DNA from: JAHEKO01 sp965212505
GTDB lineage: Bacteria > Acidobacteriota > Thermoanaerobaculia > Multivoradales > JAHEKO01
NCBI GenBank assembly: GCA_965212505.1
Contig: OZ243123.1
Location: forward strand, 1,798,001 to 1,862,000
Direction: 5' to 3'
DNA length: 64,000 bases
Numbering within the stretch: position 1 is the first letter of the stretch; the number at the start of each line of letters is the position of its first letter. A program made the position numbers and the translations under genes. The notes beneath the pieces are model-generated. The model saw nothing but the letters and a program-made list of their open reading frames with translations, made no database searches and was not told the DNA's origin. Shown here piece after piece: positions 49,729 through 58,704 of the stretch.

Positions 49729-49910
49729 GTCGCGTTCGAGGGGCTACGAGCCGCTTCCAGTCGGCAGTCGAGCCGCTCCTGGACGCCCGAGGAGCGATGG
49801 GGGTCGAGCACTCCCGCCGTGTCGCGCTGCCGGAGAGCGTCCACGGATTGGCCAAACTGGACGATCGGTCCTACGGCGACAGCCGACTGAGCGCCTTCGC
49901 GCCGCTAGCT
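49729..49910 (+). pseudogene. Decayed remnant of an rsmD-like 3' end
   Basis: Translated in the frame of 49758-49910 it reads as an RsmD C-terminus: RFQSAVEPLLDARGAMGVEH, then a region ending DDRSYGDSRLSAF, matching YEELLATVDPLLARGG...DDRSYGDSRLTLF of the intact rsmD upstream. About half the residues agree, and a 17-base exact match to rsmD (48190-48206 with 49869-49885) marks the best stretch. The upstream part needs a +1 shift at about 49755-49760 to follow the family. No start or catalytic DPPY is present, so it is not a working gene. The nhaA stop codon overlaps its end. Confidence 0.75.
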
Positions 49911-51074
49911 GGAGTCTGGGTCGACGGTGGCGGGTGCGAGGCGCATCACCAGGAAGCCGGCCACGCCGCAAATGAGTGAGCCACTCAGGACACCGATGCG
50001 CACGGAAGCTGTCTGATCCACGGTGTCGAAGGCGAGGGTTCCGATGAAGAGGCTCATCGTGAAGCCGACGCCGGCGAGAAGCGCGGCGCCGTAGAGGTGG
50101 AGCCACGAGGCACCCGCTGGCCGTTGGGCGATGCCGGTCACGAGCCCGAGCCAGGTCATCACGAAGACGCCGATCTGCTTGCCGAGGAAGAGCCCTGCGG
50201 CGATGCCGAGTGGGAGCGGAGCCAGCAGGTCCCGGAAGGAGAAGCCGGCGAGCGAGACGCCGGCGTTGGCGAAGGCGAAGATCGGCATGACCAGGAAGGC
50301 GACCCAGGGGTGTAGCCAGTGTTCGAGTCGCTCGAGCGGGCGAGCCTCCCCGTCGCGGAGCGGTATCGCGAAGGCGACCACGACGCCAGCAAGGGTGGCA
50401 TGAACGCCCGACTTGAGAACGCATACCCAGAGCGCGATGCCGAGCAGCATGTAGGGCGTGTAGCCCGCGATGCCTCGACGGTTCAAGAGGAGGAGGCCGA
50501 ACATGAAGACGCCGGCGAATCCGAGCGAGACCACAGAGAGGTCGCTGGTGTAGAAGGCTGCGATGATCACGATCGCGCCGAGGTCGTCGATGATTGCGAC
50601 CGCGGTGAGGAAGACCTTGACCGAGGTCGGTACGCGCGGCCCGGCGAGCTTGAGGATGCCGAGCGCGAACGCGATGTCGGTAGCGGCGGGGATCGCCCAG
50701 CCGCTGAAGTTCTCGGGCACTCCGCGGTTGACGCCGAGGTAGACGAGCGCCGGAAACGCCATGCCACCGATGGCGGCGAGCACGGGAAGTGAAGCGCGCG
50801 CGGGGCTGGAGAGCTCGCCGTCGAGGATTTCGCGCTTGACCTCGAGACCGACGAGCAGGAAGAAGACCGCCATCAGACCGTCGTTGATCCACAGCAGGAG
50901 CGGCTTGTCGATCTCCAGTGCTCCGACCTGGATCGCCATGGGTACGGAAAGCAGCGCGTCGTAGAACCGCGCCAGCGGGGAGTTGTCGAGCACGAGAGCT
51001 AGGGCGGCCGCTGCGATCAGCAGGACGCCGCTCGCCGACTCCAGGCGCAGGAACTTCTCGAGGGTCGTCTTCAT
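49905..51074 (-). CDS. nhaA: Na+/H+ antiporter NhaA
   Basis: A 389-residue inner-membrane antiporter with about 12 membrane helices. Counting from the ATG at 51074, the essential aspartates fall at D133 (PAATDIAFALG), D163 and D164 (AIIDDLGAI), the same numbers as in E. coli NhaA. It exchanges Na+ for two H+. It diverges from the Na+-NQR cluster, so the two probably share sodium physiology. Confidence 0.95.
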   Translation of the reverse strand: MKTTLEKFLRLESASGVLLIAAAALALVLDNSPLARFYDALLSVPMAIQVGALEIDKPLLLWINDGLMAVFFLLVGLEVKREILDGELSSPARASLPVLAAIGGMAFPALVYLGVNRGVPENFSGWAIPAATDIAFALGILKLAGPRVPTSVKVFLTAVAIIDDLGAIVIIAAFYTSDLSVVSLGFAGVFMFGLLLLNRRGIAGYTPYMLLGIALWVCVLKSGVHATLAGVVVAFAIPLRDGEARPLERLEHWLHPWVAFLVMPIFAFANAGVSLAGFSFRDLLAPLPLGIAAGLFLGKQIGVFVMTWLGLVTGIAQRPAGASWLHLYGAALLAGVGFTMSLFIGTLAFDTVDQTASVRIGVLSGSLICGVAGFLVMRLAPATVDPDSS

Positions 51075-51467
51075 CGGCTGTTTCGTTGGGGGACGGGGTG
51101 GATCTCTCCCCGACACTTGCTACTTCGCAAGGATCGTTGGGGCGGTTTCGCGTGGTGGCTGGGGTGGTCCAGACCGCCGACGTTGGCGCGCGAGGTTTTC
51201 TCTCATCCGGAGCTGAGTTGCGGACGAATTTTCGATAGAATCCGGGCGTGGCGATGGCGTCGTCGAGCGCCTGGGCATGATCACGATCTGACGGTACCAG
51301 TCCTCCCAGGCGAAGCGGGCCCGCGCGGCCTCCCACGCCTTGAGGCGCCCTTGAGCGGATCTGGACTCTCGATCATCCCGGGTCACCCTGTGCGCCGAGT
51401 CACGTGTTGAGAAAACGCTTTCAAACTCCTAGAGTCTGAACACGACGAAACCAGGAGATTTTCTTTG
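51075..51467. other. Divergent intergenic region between nhaA and nqrA
   Basis: About 390 bases. The nqr-proximal end carries a probable promoter (51407-51435). An open frame on the minus strand (51120-51386) has no ribosome-binding site or recognised family and is probably not a gene. No strong hairpin or repeat was found. Confidence 0.5.
51407..51435 (+). promoter_or_regulatory. Probable promoter of the nqr operon
   Basis: TTGAGA (51407-51412) and TAGAGT (51430-51435) with a 17-base spacer; the start of transcription would be near 51442. AGGAG at 51453-51457 is the ribosome-binding site of nqrA. Confidence 0.5.
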
Positions 51468-52838
51468 ATGCCATCGCACAAGATTCGGCGTGGCCTCGAC
51501 CTGCCCATTACCGGCCAACCGGAGCCGGCGGTCGAGAGCGCCCGGCAGGTTTCGCGCGTCGCTGTCATGGCCGCGGACTACGTCGGGATGAAGCCGACCA
51601 TGCACGTACAAGTCGGCGACTCGGTCAGCCGAGGCCAGCTCCTCTTCGAAGACAAGAAGACACCGGGCGTCCTCTACACGTCGCCGGGCGAGGGGAAGGT
51701 CGCTGCCGTCCATCGTGGCGAGCGCCGAGCTCTCCAATCGGTTGTCATCGAGCTCTCGAGCGGCGAACTCGGTGGACGCGGTGCGGACCGTACGTTCAAG
51801 AGCTTCTCGGGCCAGCACCCGACCTCGATGTCTCGCGACCAGGTTCGCGATCTGCTGGTCGAGTCGGGACAGTGGACGGCGCTGCGGCAGCGCCCGTTCA
51901 GTCGAGTGCCCGATCCTCAGAGCGTTCCCCATTCGATCTTTGTGACCGCTGTCGATTCGAACCCGTTGGCTCCAGACCCGGCGGCGGTCCTCGCCGAGCG
52001 GCAAGGTGATCTGGAGCGTGGTCTGACTGCGCTCGGCAAGCTGACCGACGGCACGGTGCACGTTTGCACCGCACCGGGTCAGGAACTGGCTCTGCCTTCG
52101 GCGGGCGACTTCGAGCTTCAGCACTTCGTCGGCCCGCACCCGTCCGGCACCGCCGGCATCCATATCCACCGCGTTGCGCCCGTGAGTCGCGCACGGACCG
52201 CCTGGTGGGTCGGCTATCAGGACGTGCTCGCCATCGGCAAGCTCTTCGGTAGCGGCGCGATCGACATCGAGCGCGTCGTCTCGCTCGCGGGCCCCGGTGT
52301 GACCCGTCCAAGGGTGGTAAAGACCCGCCTCGGAGCACACCTGGACCAGCTGGTCGACGGCGAGCTCGTCGCCGAGGAGACGCGCGTCATCTCCGGTTCC
52401 GCCCTCCACGGGCGCAGCGCGATGGGCGACGAGCTGGGCTATCTCGGACGGCACCACAACCAAGTGACGGTCCTTCGTGAAGGCCGAGAGCGGGAGTTTC
52501 TCGGGTGGATGACGCCGGGGCTCGGGAGTCATTCGGTCTCCCGCGCCTACCTGTCGACCCTCCTGCCCGGTAGGCGCTTTGCGCTCTCGACCACAACGAA
52601 CGGCTCGGATCGCGCGATCGTGCCGATCGCCTCGTACGACAAGGTCTTCGCGTTCGACATCCCCGTGACCCATCTCTTGCGGGCTCTGGCGGCGGGCGAC
52701 CTCGAGACCGCGGAGGAGCTCGGCGTGCTCGAGCTGGACGAAGAGGACGTGGCGCTCTGCTCCTACGTCTGTGCCGGCAAGCACGACTACGGCCGTTACC
52801 TCCGCGACATGTTGACGACGATCGAGAAGGAAGGCTGA
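51468..52838 (+). CDS. nqrA: Na+-translocating NADH:quinone reductase subunit A
   Basis: A 456-residue cytoplasmic-face subunit of the Na+-pumping NADH:quinone oxidoreductase. N-terminus KIRRGLDLPITGQP and VGDSVSRGQLLFEDKK are the family's opening motifs; the C-terminal FDIPVTHLLRALAAGDLETA followed by ELGVLELDEEDVALCSYVC is also typical. First gene of the operon. Confidence 0.95.
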   Translation: MPSHKIRRGLDLPITGQPEPAVESARQVSRVAVMAADYVGMKPTMHVQVGDSVSRGQLLFEDKKTPGVLYTSPGEGKVAAVHRGERRALQSVVIELSSGELGGRGADRTFKSFSGQHPTSMSRDQVRDLLVESGQWTALRQRPFSRVPDPQSVPHSIFVTAVDSNPLAPDPAAVLAERQGDLERGLTALGKLTDGTVHVCTAPGQELALPSAGDFELQHFVGPHPSGTAGIHIHRVAPVSRARTAWWVGYQDVLAIGKLFGSGAIDIERVVSLAGPGVTRPRVVKTRLGAHLDQLVDGELVAEETRVISGSALHGRSAMGDELGYLGRHHNQVTVLREGREREFLGWMTPGLGSHSVSRAYLSTLLPGRRFALSTTTNGSDRAIVPIASYDKVFAFDIPVTHLLRALAAGDLETAEELGVLELDEEDVALCSYVCAGKHDYGRYLRDMLTTIEKEG

Positions 52839-54058
52839 TGAAGGCGCTTCGGAGAGTTCTCGACAAGCAGGCTCGACACTTCGAGCCGGGCGGGAAGCTG
52901 CACAAGCTCTACGCCCTCTGGGAGGCGCAGGACACCTTCCTCTACACACCGGGAGGCGTGACCAAGGGCACTACCCATGTTCGCGACAGCCTGGATCTCA
53001 AGCGCTTGATGGTGACGGTGGTCCTCTCGCTGGTCCCCGCGATCTTGATGGCGATGTACAACACTGGCCTGCAAGCGCATCGCGCCATCGCGGGTGGCGC
53101 ACTCGCTCTCGACAGCTGGCAGACCCAGGCCATGGGCGCACTGGGCCTCGGTTTCGATCCTTCCGACCTGGTCGCCTGTACGGTGCACGGCGCGCTCTAC
53201 TTCCTGCCGATTCTGGTGGTCACGTTTGCCGCCGGCGGTGGTGCGGAGGTTGTCTTCTCGATCGTTCGCAAGCATGAGGTCAACGAGGGTTTCCTCGTGA
53301 CCGGCATGCTGATTCCCCTGACCGTGCCTGCGACCATTCCTCTCTGGCAGGTTGCGCTCGGCACGATCTTCGGCGTCGTGGTCGGCAAAGAGGTTTTCGG
53401 CGGCACGGGCATGAACGTTCTGAACCCGGCGCTGACGGCTCGCGCCTTCCTCTTCTTCGCCTACCCGGGACAGATATCCGGCGACAACGTTTGGATCGCG
53501 GCGCAGACCAGCCCCGACGGCTACAGCGGTGCGACCTGGCTCGCACGGGCGGCGGTCGACGGAACCGCTGGACTCGAGGGTGGTCTCGCCTGGCGCGACG
53601 CTCTGATCGGGGTCATCCCCGGGTCCATGGGAGAGACCTCAGCGATCGCCTGTCTGATTGGAGCGGTAATCTTGGTCGCGACCGGTATCGGCTCGTGGCG
53701 CATTCTGGCCGGCCTCGTGATCGGAACGTTTGCGGCGACATCGCTTCTCAACGCGGTGGGCTCCGACACAAACCTGCTGCTCGAGGTGCCGTTCCACTGG
53801 CAGATCGTGCTCGGCGGGTGGGCGTTCGGTGCGGTCTTCATGGCCACCGAGCCGGTGACGGCGGCGCACACGGACGCCGGAAGATGGATCTACGGCATGT
53901 TGGTCGGCGTGATGGCGATCTTCATCCGTGTACTCAACCCCGCTTACCCCGAGGGCATGATGCTGGCCATCCTGTTCTCGAACGTCTTCGCACCGACGAT
54001 CGACCACTTCGTGGTTCGAGCGAACATCCGGCGGAGGAAGGCCCGTTATGCGTCATAG
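52838..54058 (+). CDS. nqrB: Na+-NQR subunit B
   Basis: A 406-residue membrane subunit with about ten helices and covalent FMN. The flavinylation motif SGAT is at 230-233 (T233), and the riboflavin/Na+ channel region is in the helices that follow. It starts on the last base of the nqrA stop and overlaps nqrC by 11 bases. Confidence 0.95.
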   Translation: MKALRRVLDKQARHFEPGGKLHKLYALWEAQDTFLYTPGGVTKGTTHVRDSLDLKRLMVTVVLSLVPAILMAMYNTGLQAHRAIAGGALALDSWQTQAMGALGLGFDPSDLVACTVHGALYFLPILVVTFAAGGGAEVVFSIVRKHEVNEGFLVTGMLIPLTVPATIPLWQVALGTIFGVVVGKEVFGGTGMNVLNPALTARAFLFFAYPGQISGDNVWIAAQTSPDGYSGATWLARAAVDGTAGLEGGLAWRDALIGVIPGSMGETSAIACLIGAVILVATGIGSWRILAGLVIGTFAATSLLNAVGSDTNLLLEVPFHWQIVLGGWAFGAVFMATEPVTAAHTDAGRWIYGMLVGVMAIFIRVLNPAYPEGMMLAILFSNVFAPTIDHFVVRANIRRRKARYAS

Positions 54059-54830
54059 CGTCGGTTATACGCTTCTGTTCTCGGCAGGCTTGTGTGTGGT
54101 CTGCGCAATCCTGGTCTCGACGTCGGCCGTCTCCCTGAAGGAGGCGCAAGAGGTCAACAAGGCGCTCGACCGCAAGCTCAACGTGCTCGAGGCGGCGGCG
54201 CTCAAAGACGGCGACGTCGACATGGCGGCTGAGGAGGTCGAGAGCATCTTCGCCTCGATCGACGCGGTCTTCGTCGATCTCGAGACGGGTGACGAGGTCG
54301 ACGCCGGGGACCCGGACACCTACGACCAGCAGAAGGCCAAGAAGGACCCCGCACGGAGCCGCGAGGCGCCGGACAACCTGGCGCGGGTCAAGCGCGTGCC
54401 GCATCGCGCGGTGGTCTACAAGGTGAAGAGTGACGGCGGCGATCTCGAGACGCTCATTCTGCCCATCGAGGGCTACGGGCTCTGGGGAACGCTCTACGGT
54501 TTCCTGGCCGTCGAGAGCGATCTGAGCACCGTCGTCGGCCTGACCTACTACGAGCACAAGGAGACACCTGGTCTCGGCGGGGAGGTCGACAACCCTCGCT
54601 GGAAGGCGCTCTGGCCGGGCCGGGCGATCTTCGACGGTAGCGGTGAGCGAGTCCTCGAGGTGATCAAGGGCGCCGCCGGCCCGGTGGCGCAGGACCCGAA
54701 CCGGGTAGACGGACTTTCGGGTGCGACGATCACCAGCCGTGGGGTGACCAACATGATCGATTTCTGGCTGGGACCGAACGCCTTCGGTCCCTATCTGGAC
54801 AACCTCCGTTCCGAAAGGGGCGCCGCCTGA
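54048..54830 (+). CDS. nqrC: Na+-NQR subunit C
   Basis: A 260-residue subunit with one N-terminal membrane helix and a periplasmic FMN domain. The covalent FMN site is SGATIT with T227. Its start lies inside nqrB. Confidence 0.95.
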   Translation: MRHSVGYTLLFSAGLCVVCAILVSTSAVSLKEAQEVNKALDRKLNVLEAAALKDGDVDMAAEEVESIFASIDAVFVDLETGDEVDAGDPDTYDQQKAKKDPARSREAPDNLARVKRVPHRAVVYKVKSDGGDLETLILPIEGYGLWGTLYGFLAVESDLSTVVGLTYYEHKETPGLGGEVDNPRWKALWPGRAIFDGSGERVLEVIKGAAGPVAQDPNRVDGLSGATITSRGVTNMIDFWLGPNAFGPYLDNLRSERGAA

Positions 54831-55453
54831 TGGCCGAGAAGAACTCGCGGATTGTTCTCGATCCGCTGTTCAACAACAATCCGATTGCGCTGCAGGTGCT
54901 CGGCATCTGTTCCGCATTGGCCGTGACGACCAAGCTCGAGACGTCGCTGGTCATGTGCGGCGCGGTGATCGCAGTGCTGGCGGGCTCGAACCTGTCGGTC
55001 AGCCTGCTCCGGAATCACATTCCGGCGAGCATTCGCATCATCGTGCAGCTGACGATCATCGCCTCCTTCGTCATCATCGCCGACCAGATCCTCAAGGCGT
55101 TCCTGTTCGAGATCAGCAAGCAGCTGTCGGTCTTTGTCGGCCTGATCATCACCAACTGCATCATCATGGGCCGCGCCGAAGGGTTTGCGATGCAGAATCC
55201 ACCGGGTAAGAGCCTGCTCGATGGCCTCGGCAACGGCCTCGGCTACTCGGCGGTGCTCCTGATCGTCGGCTTCTTCCGGGAGCTCCTCGGTTCCGGCAAG
55301 CTTTTTGGCCACGAGGTCCTCCCGCTGGTGACCGAGGGTGGTTGGTACAACCCGAACGGACTCATGTTGTTGTCGCCGGGAGCTTTCTTCCTGATCGCAT
55401 TCCTCATCTGGGCGCTCCGCACCTGGAAGCCCGAGCAGGTGGAGGAGGACTGA
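54830..55453 (+). CDS. nqrD: Na+-NQR subunit D
   Basis: A 207-residue integral membrane subunit with about six helices. LDPLFNNNPIALQVLGICSA is the typical N-terminus. NqrD and NqrE share a pseudo-symmetric pair of membrane bundles with conserved cysteines (for example C in LGICS and in IITNCIIMGRAEG) that hold an iron centre between them. Confidence 0.95.
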   Translation: MAEKNSRIVLDPLFNNNPIALQVLGICSALAVTTKLETSLVMCGAVIAVLAGSNLSVSLLRNHIPASIRIIVQLTIIASFVIIADQILKAFLFEISKQLSVFVGLIITNCIIMGRAEGFAMQNPPGKSLLDGLGNGLGYSAVLLIVGFFRELLGSGKLFGHEVLPLVTEGGWYNPNGLMLLSPGAFFLIAFLIWALRTWKPEQVEED

Positions 55454-56067
55454 TGGAGCACTACCTCAACCTCATGATCAAGGCCGTGTTCGTCGAGAAC
55501 CTGGCCCTGGCCTTCTTCCTCGGCATGTGCACCTTCCTGGCCTGTTCGAAGAAGGTCGAGACCGCGCTCGGTCTCGGTGCCGCGGTCATCTTCGTGATGA
55601 CCACGACGGTGCCGCTCAACAATTTGCTCTATACGTTCCTGCTCAAGGAGGGAGCGCTCGCCTGGTTCGACGAGTCGTTCGGCGGCTACGACCTTTCGTT
55701 CTTGGGACTCCTTTCCTATATCGGCAGCATCGCCGCGGCCGTGCAGATTGTGGAGATGGCGCTCGATCGGTACGCGCCGAAGCTCTACAACACGCTCGGG
55801 GTCTTTTTGCCGTTGATTGCGGTGAACTGCGCGATCCTCGGTGCTTCGCTCTTCATGGTCGAGCGGGAGTACACGCTCGCCGAGAGCACCGTCTTTGGTT
55901 TCGGCTCCGGCATCGGCTGGGCGCTGGCGATCCTCGCTCTCGCCTCGGTGCGTGAGCGCATGCGCTACAGCAACGTACCCGAGGGCCTGCGGGGTCTCGG
56001 GATGACCTTCCTGCTCACCGGCCTACTGGCCATCGCCTTCCTGGCGTTCTCCGGAATTCAGCTCTAG
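55453..56067 (+). CDS. nqrE: Na+-NQR subunit E
   Basis: A 204-residue membrane subunit paired with NqrD. FVENLALAFFLGMCTFLACS near residues 14-33 and VNCAILGASLFMVERE (about 128-143) contain the conserved cysteines. Starts on the last base of the nqrD stop. Confidence 0.95.
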   Translation: MEHYLNLMIKAVFVENLALAFFLGMCTFLACSKKVETALGLGAAVIFVMTTTVPLNNLLYTFLLKEGALAWFDESFGGYDLSFLGLLSYIGSIAAAVQIVEMALDRYAPKLYNTLGVFLPLIAVNCAILGASLFMVEREYTLAESTVFGFGSGIGWALAILALASVRERMRYSNVPEGLRGLGMTFLLTGLLAIAFLAFSGIQL

Positions 56068-56077
56068 GGGTCGTAAC

Positions 56078-57307
56078 GTGCCGACGATCGCACTCGGGGT
56101 CTTCATGTTCACCGCCGTCATCCTGTCGATGGTGGGGGTTGTTCTCATCGCCAAGCGTCAGCTCGTCCAGTCGGGTGACGCGACCATCACGATCAACGAC
56201 AACTCGGATCTGACGATGCACGTGAACACCGGGGGAACCCTCCTCGGTGCGCTGGCCGACCGCGGGGTCTTCATCCCCTCGGCGTGTGGCGGCAAGGGCA
56301 GCTGCGGCGTCTGCAAAGTCGACGTGACCGACGGTGGGGGAGCCATGCTGCCCACCGAAACGAGTCACATCAGCCGAGGTGAGGCGCGAGACGGCTGCCG
56401 CCTCTCCTGTCAGGTGAAGGTCAAGGGCGACATGGCGCTACGCATGCCGGCCGAGATCTTCGAGGTCAAGCGCTGGACGTGCAAGGTGCGCTCGAACCAC
56501 AACGTCGCGACCTTCATCAAGGAGCTCGTTCTCGAGCTACCTGAGGGCGAGTCGGTGCCGTTCAAGGCGGGTGGGTACATTCAGATCGAGTGCCCGCCAC
56601 ACGTCGCCAAGTACGAGGACTACGAGATCGAAGAGGAGTACCGCGAGGACTGGGACAAGTTCAATCTGTGGCGGTACGTTTCGACGGTCGAGGAGCCTGT
56701 TCAGCGGGCCTACTCGATGGCGAACTATCCCGAAGAGCGGGGGATGATCATGCTCAACGTGCGAATCGCCTCGCCGCCGCCTCGAGCGCCGGAAGGCATT
56801 CCGCCGGGCATCATGTCGTCGTACATCTTCAACCTGAAGCCCGGCGACGAGGTTGTCATCTCCGGCCCGTTTGGTGAGTTCTTTGCCAAGGATACGAAGA
56901 GCGAAATGATCTTCATCGGAGGCGGCGCCGGCATGGCGCCCATGCGATCGCACATCTTCGATCAGTTCAAGCGCCTCCACACCGACCGGAAGGTGACCTT
57001 CTGGTACGGCGCTCGAAGCCTGCGCGAAGGGTTCTACGACGACGAGTTCGACGAGATTGCAGCAGCCAACGACAACTTCGACTGGCATCTAGCGCTGTCG
57101 GATCCGATGCCCGAGGACAACTGGGAAGGGCTGACCGGCTTCATCCACCAGGTGTTGTACGACAACTACCTGAAGGAGCATCCGGCGCCGGAGGACTGCG
57201 AGTACTACATCTGCGGTCCACCGATGATGCTTCAGGCCTGTCGCGAGATGCTCGACGGCCTCGGAGTCGAGCCCGAGAACGTCCTCTACGACGACTTCGG
57301 CGGCTAG
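56078..57307 (+). CDS. nqrF: Na+-NQR subunit F (NADH dehydrogenase)
   Basis: A 409-residue subunit with an N-terminal membrane helix, a [2Fe-2S] ferredoxin domain and an FAD/NADH reductase domain. The cluster ligands are C70, C76, C79 and C111 (SACGGKGSCGVC, then LSCQV). FAD: RAYSMANYP; NADH: GGGAGMAPMRSH; C-terminal CGPPMMLQA. GTG start. Confidence 0.95.
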   Translation: MPTIALGVFMFTAVILSMVGVVLIAKRQLVQSGDATITINDNSDLTMHVNTGGTLLGALADRGVFIPSACGGKGSCGVCKVDVTDGGGAMLPTETSHISRGEARDGCRLSCQVKVKGDMALRMPAEIFEVKRWTCKVRSNHNVATFIKELVLELPEGESVPFKAGGYIQIECPPHVAKYEDYEIEEEYREDWDKFNLWRYVSTVEEPVQRAYSMANYPEERGMIMLNVRIASPPPRAPEGIPPGIMSSYIFNLKPGDEVVISGPFGEFFAKDTKSEMIFIGGGAGMAPMRSHIFDQFKRLHTDRKVTFWYGARSLREGFYDDEFDEIAAANDNFDWHLALSDPMPEDNWEGLTGFIHQVLYDNYLKEHPAPEDCEYYICGPPMMLQACREMLDGLGVEPENVLYDDFGG

Positions 57308-57329
57308 GGGCCGCTTCGGGGCCGACCCG

Positions 57330-58397
57330 ATGGCGAACGATCGACGTCTCTGTTCCGCGCCGCGAAGGCTGCTAGTCGCCGTCTGTCTGCTGGCTGGGAC
57401 GATCGTCGGCTGCACGCGCTCGGAAGCTCCGCCCACGGTGGTGAGCTCGGCCTTCTCTGGCCGCGCGATGGGCACAACCTACACGGTGCGTCTTGTCACC
57501 CTCGAGCCGTCGTCGGAATTGGTGCAGGAGGCCGCGTTGGCGGTCACCAAGACGGTCGCTCGTGTGGACGACCTGATGACCACCTACCGGGAGTCCGAGG
57601 TGACACGCTTCAACTCCGAGGGTTCGACGGTGCCGTTTGTCGTTTCACCGGAGACCGCTGCGGTGGCGTCACTGTCTCTCGAACTGGCGGAAATTACCGG
57701 AGGTGCGATCGATGTGACCGTGGGGCCGCTTGTCGAGGCGTTTGGCTTTGGCGCGTCGGCCTCGGCGGAGGTGCCGTCCGAAGCCCAACTCGCCGAACTG
57801 CGTTCGCAGGTGGGATACGAGCTGCTGGGGGTCGACGACCAACAGCGCCTGATCAAGCGGCACCCCGAGCTAACGGTCGACTTCTCGGCGGTCGCGAAGG
57901 GCTACGGAGTCGACCGCGCCGCGGAGGTGCTCGACGAGTTTGGGTTTGACCGTTACATGATCGAGCTCGGTGGAGAGGTGCGGGCAAGGGGGCGAAACCA
58001 GCGTGGTCTGCCCTGGCGGATTGGGGTCGAGCGTCCGGACGCGGAGCGGGGCAGGGTGGAGCGGGTCGTTCCGCTGGTCGATCTGTCGATGGCGACGAGC
58101 GGCGACTACCGCCAGTATCGCGAGGTCGACGGCCGGCGGATCAGCCATCTGCTCGATCCTCGAACCGCTCGACCGATCGACCATTCGGTAGCGTCGGCCA
58201 CGGTCCTGCACTCAGACTGCGCCACCGCAGATGGTCTGGCGACCGCGATGATGGTGCTCGGCGAGGCTGGATTGGAGCTGGCTGAGAGCAGGGGGTGGGC
58301 GGTGATGCTGCTTGTGCGGGCAGACGGCGGCTTCCGCGAGGTGACGTCGACCGCTTTCGACGCGCTGATAGAATCTGTTGAGCGGCCGGCGCCGTAG
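57330..58397 (+). CDS. apbE: FAD:protein FMN transferase (ApbE)
   Basis: A 355-residue lipoprotein that transfers FMN from FAD to Thr in SGAT motifs. A signal with lipobox LAGTIVGC (lipid Cys 28) puts it in the periplasm. GRAMGTTYTVR near the start, DFSAVAKGYGVDRAAEVL and the C-terminal TATMMVLGE-like region are family features. Directly downstream of nqrF, where its substrates NqrB and NqrC are. Confidence 0.93.
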   Translation: MANDRRLCSAPRRLLVAVCLLAGTIVGCTRSEAPPTVVSSAFSGRAMGTTYTVRLVTLEPSSELVQEAALAVTKTVARVDDLMTTYRESEVTRFNSEGSTVPFVVSPETAAVASLSLELAEITGGAIDVTVGPLVEAFGFGASASAEVPSEAQLAELRSQVGYELLGVDDQQRLIKRHPELTVDFSAVAKGYGVDRAAEVLDEFGFDRYMIELGGEVRARGRNQRGLPWRIGVERPDAERGRVERVVPLVDLSMATSGDYRQYREVDGRRISHLLDPRTARPIDHSVASATVLHSDCATADGLATAMMVLGEAGLELAESRGWAVMLLVRADGGFREVTSTAFDALIESVERPAP

Positions 58398-58465
58398 AGC
58401 CTCCATACCGGTACTCCAAGCGAGGCTCGCTTCGCTTCGAGTCGGCAAACTGGAGCCCTCGACCA

Positions 58466-58693
58466 ATGACCCTCCTCCTGCTCACGCTGACCCTCTTCGC
58501 ACTGGTGATGCTTGCCATGTCGGTCGGAGTCCTTCTGAGCGGTAGATGCCTACGGGGTTCTTGCGGAGGTCCGGCGGTACTCGACGGCGACGGCGATCCG
58601 ATCACCTGTGCCACGTGCCCGAACCGCGAGCGCCTCCTCGAGGAGGTTCGCCGGCAGGCCATGGACACGGTGAGCGAACAGGCTTCGCCCTAA
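58466..58693 (+). CDS. nqrM: Na+-NQR maturation protein NqrM
   Basis: A 75-residue protein with one N-terminal membrane helix (LLLLTLTLFALVMLAMSVGVLL) and the cysteine pattern C28-x4-C33 (GRCLRGSCGG) and C48-x2-C51 (CATCP). NqrM is needed to insert the iron centre between NqrD and NqrE; such proteins are encoded just after apbE in many nqr operons. Short but well supported by position and cysteines. Confidence 0.85.
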   Translation: MTLLLLTLTLFALVMLAMSVGVLLSGRCLRGSCGGPAVLDGDGDPITCATCPNRERLLEEVRRQAMDTVSEQASP

Positions 58694-58704
58694 GAGGAGA
58701 CAAC

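Noticed and set aside
51120..51386. Small minus-strand frame between nhaA and nqrA
   Set aside because: No ribosome-binding site and no recognisable family; Arg/Ser/Pro-rich composition typical of non-coding GC-rich DNA.
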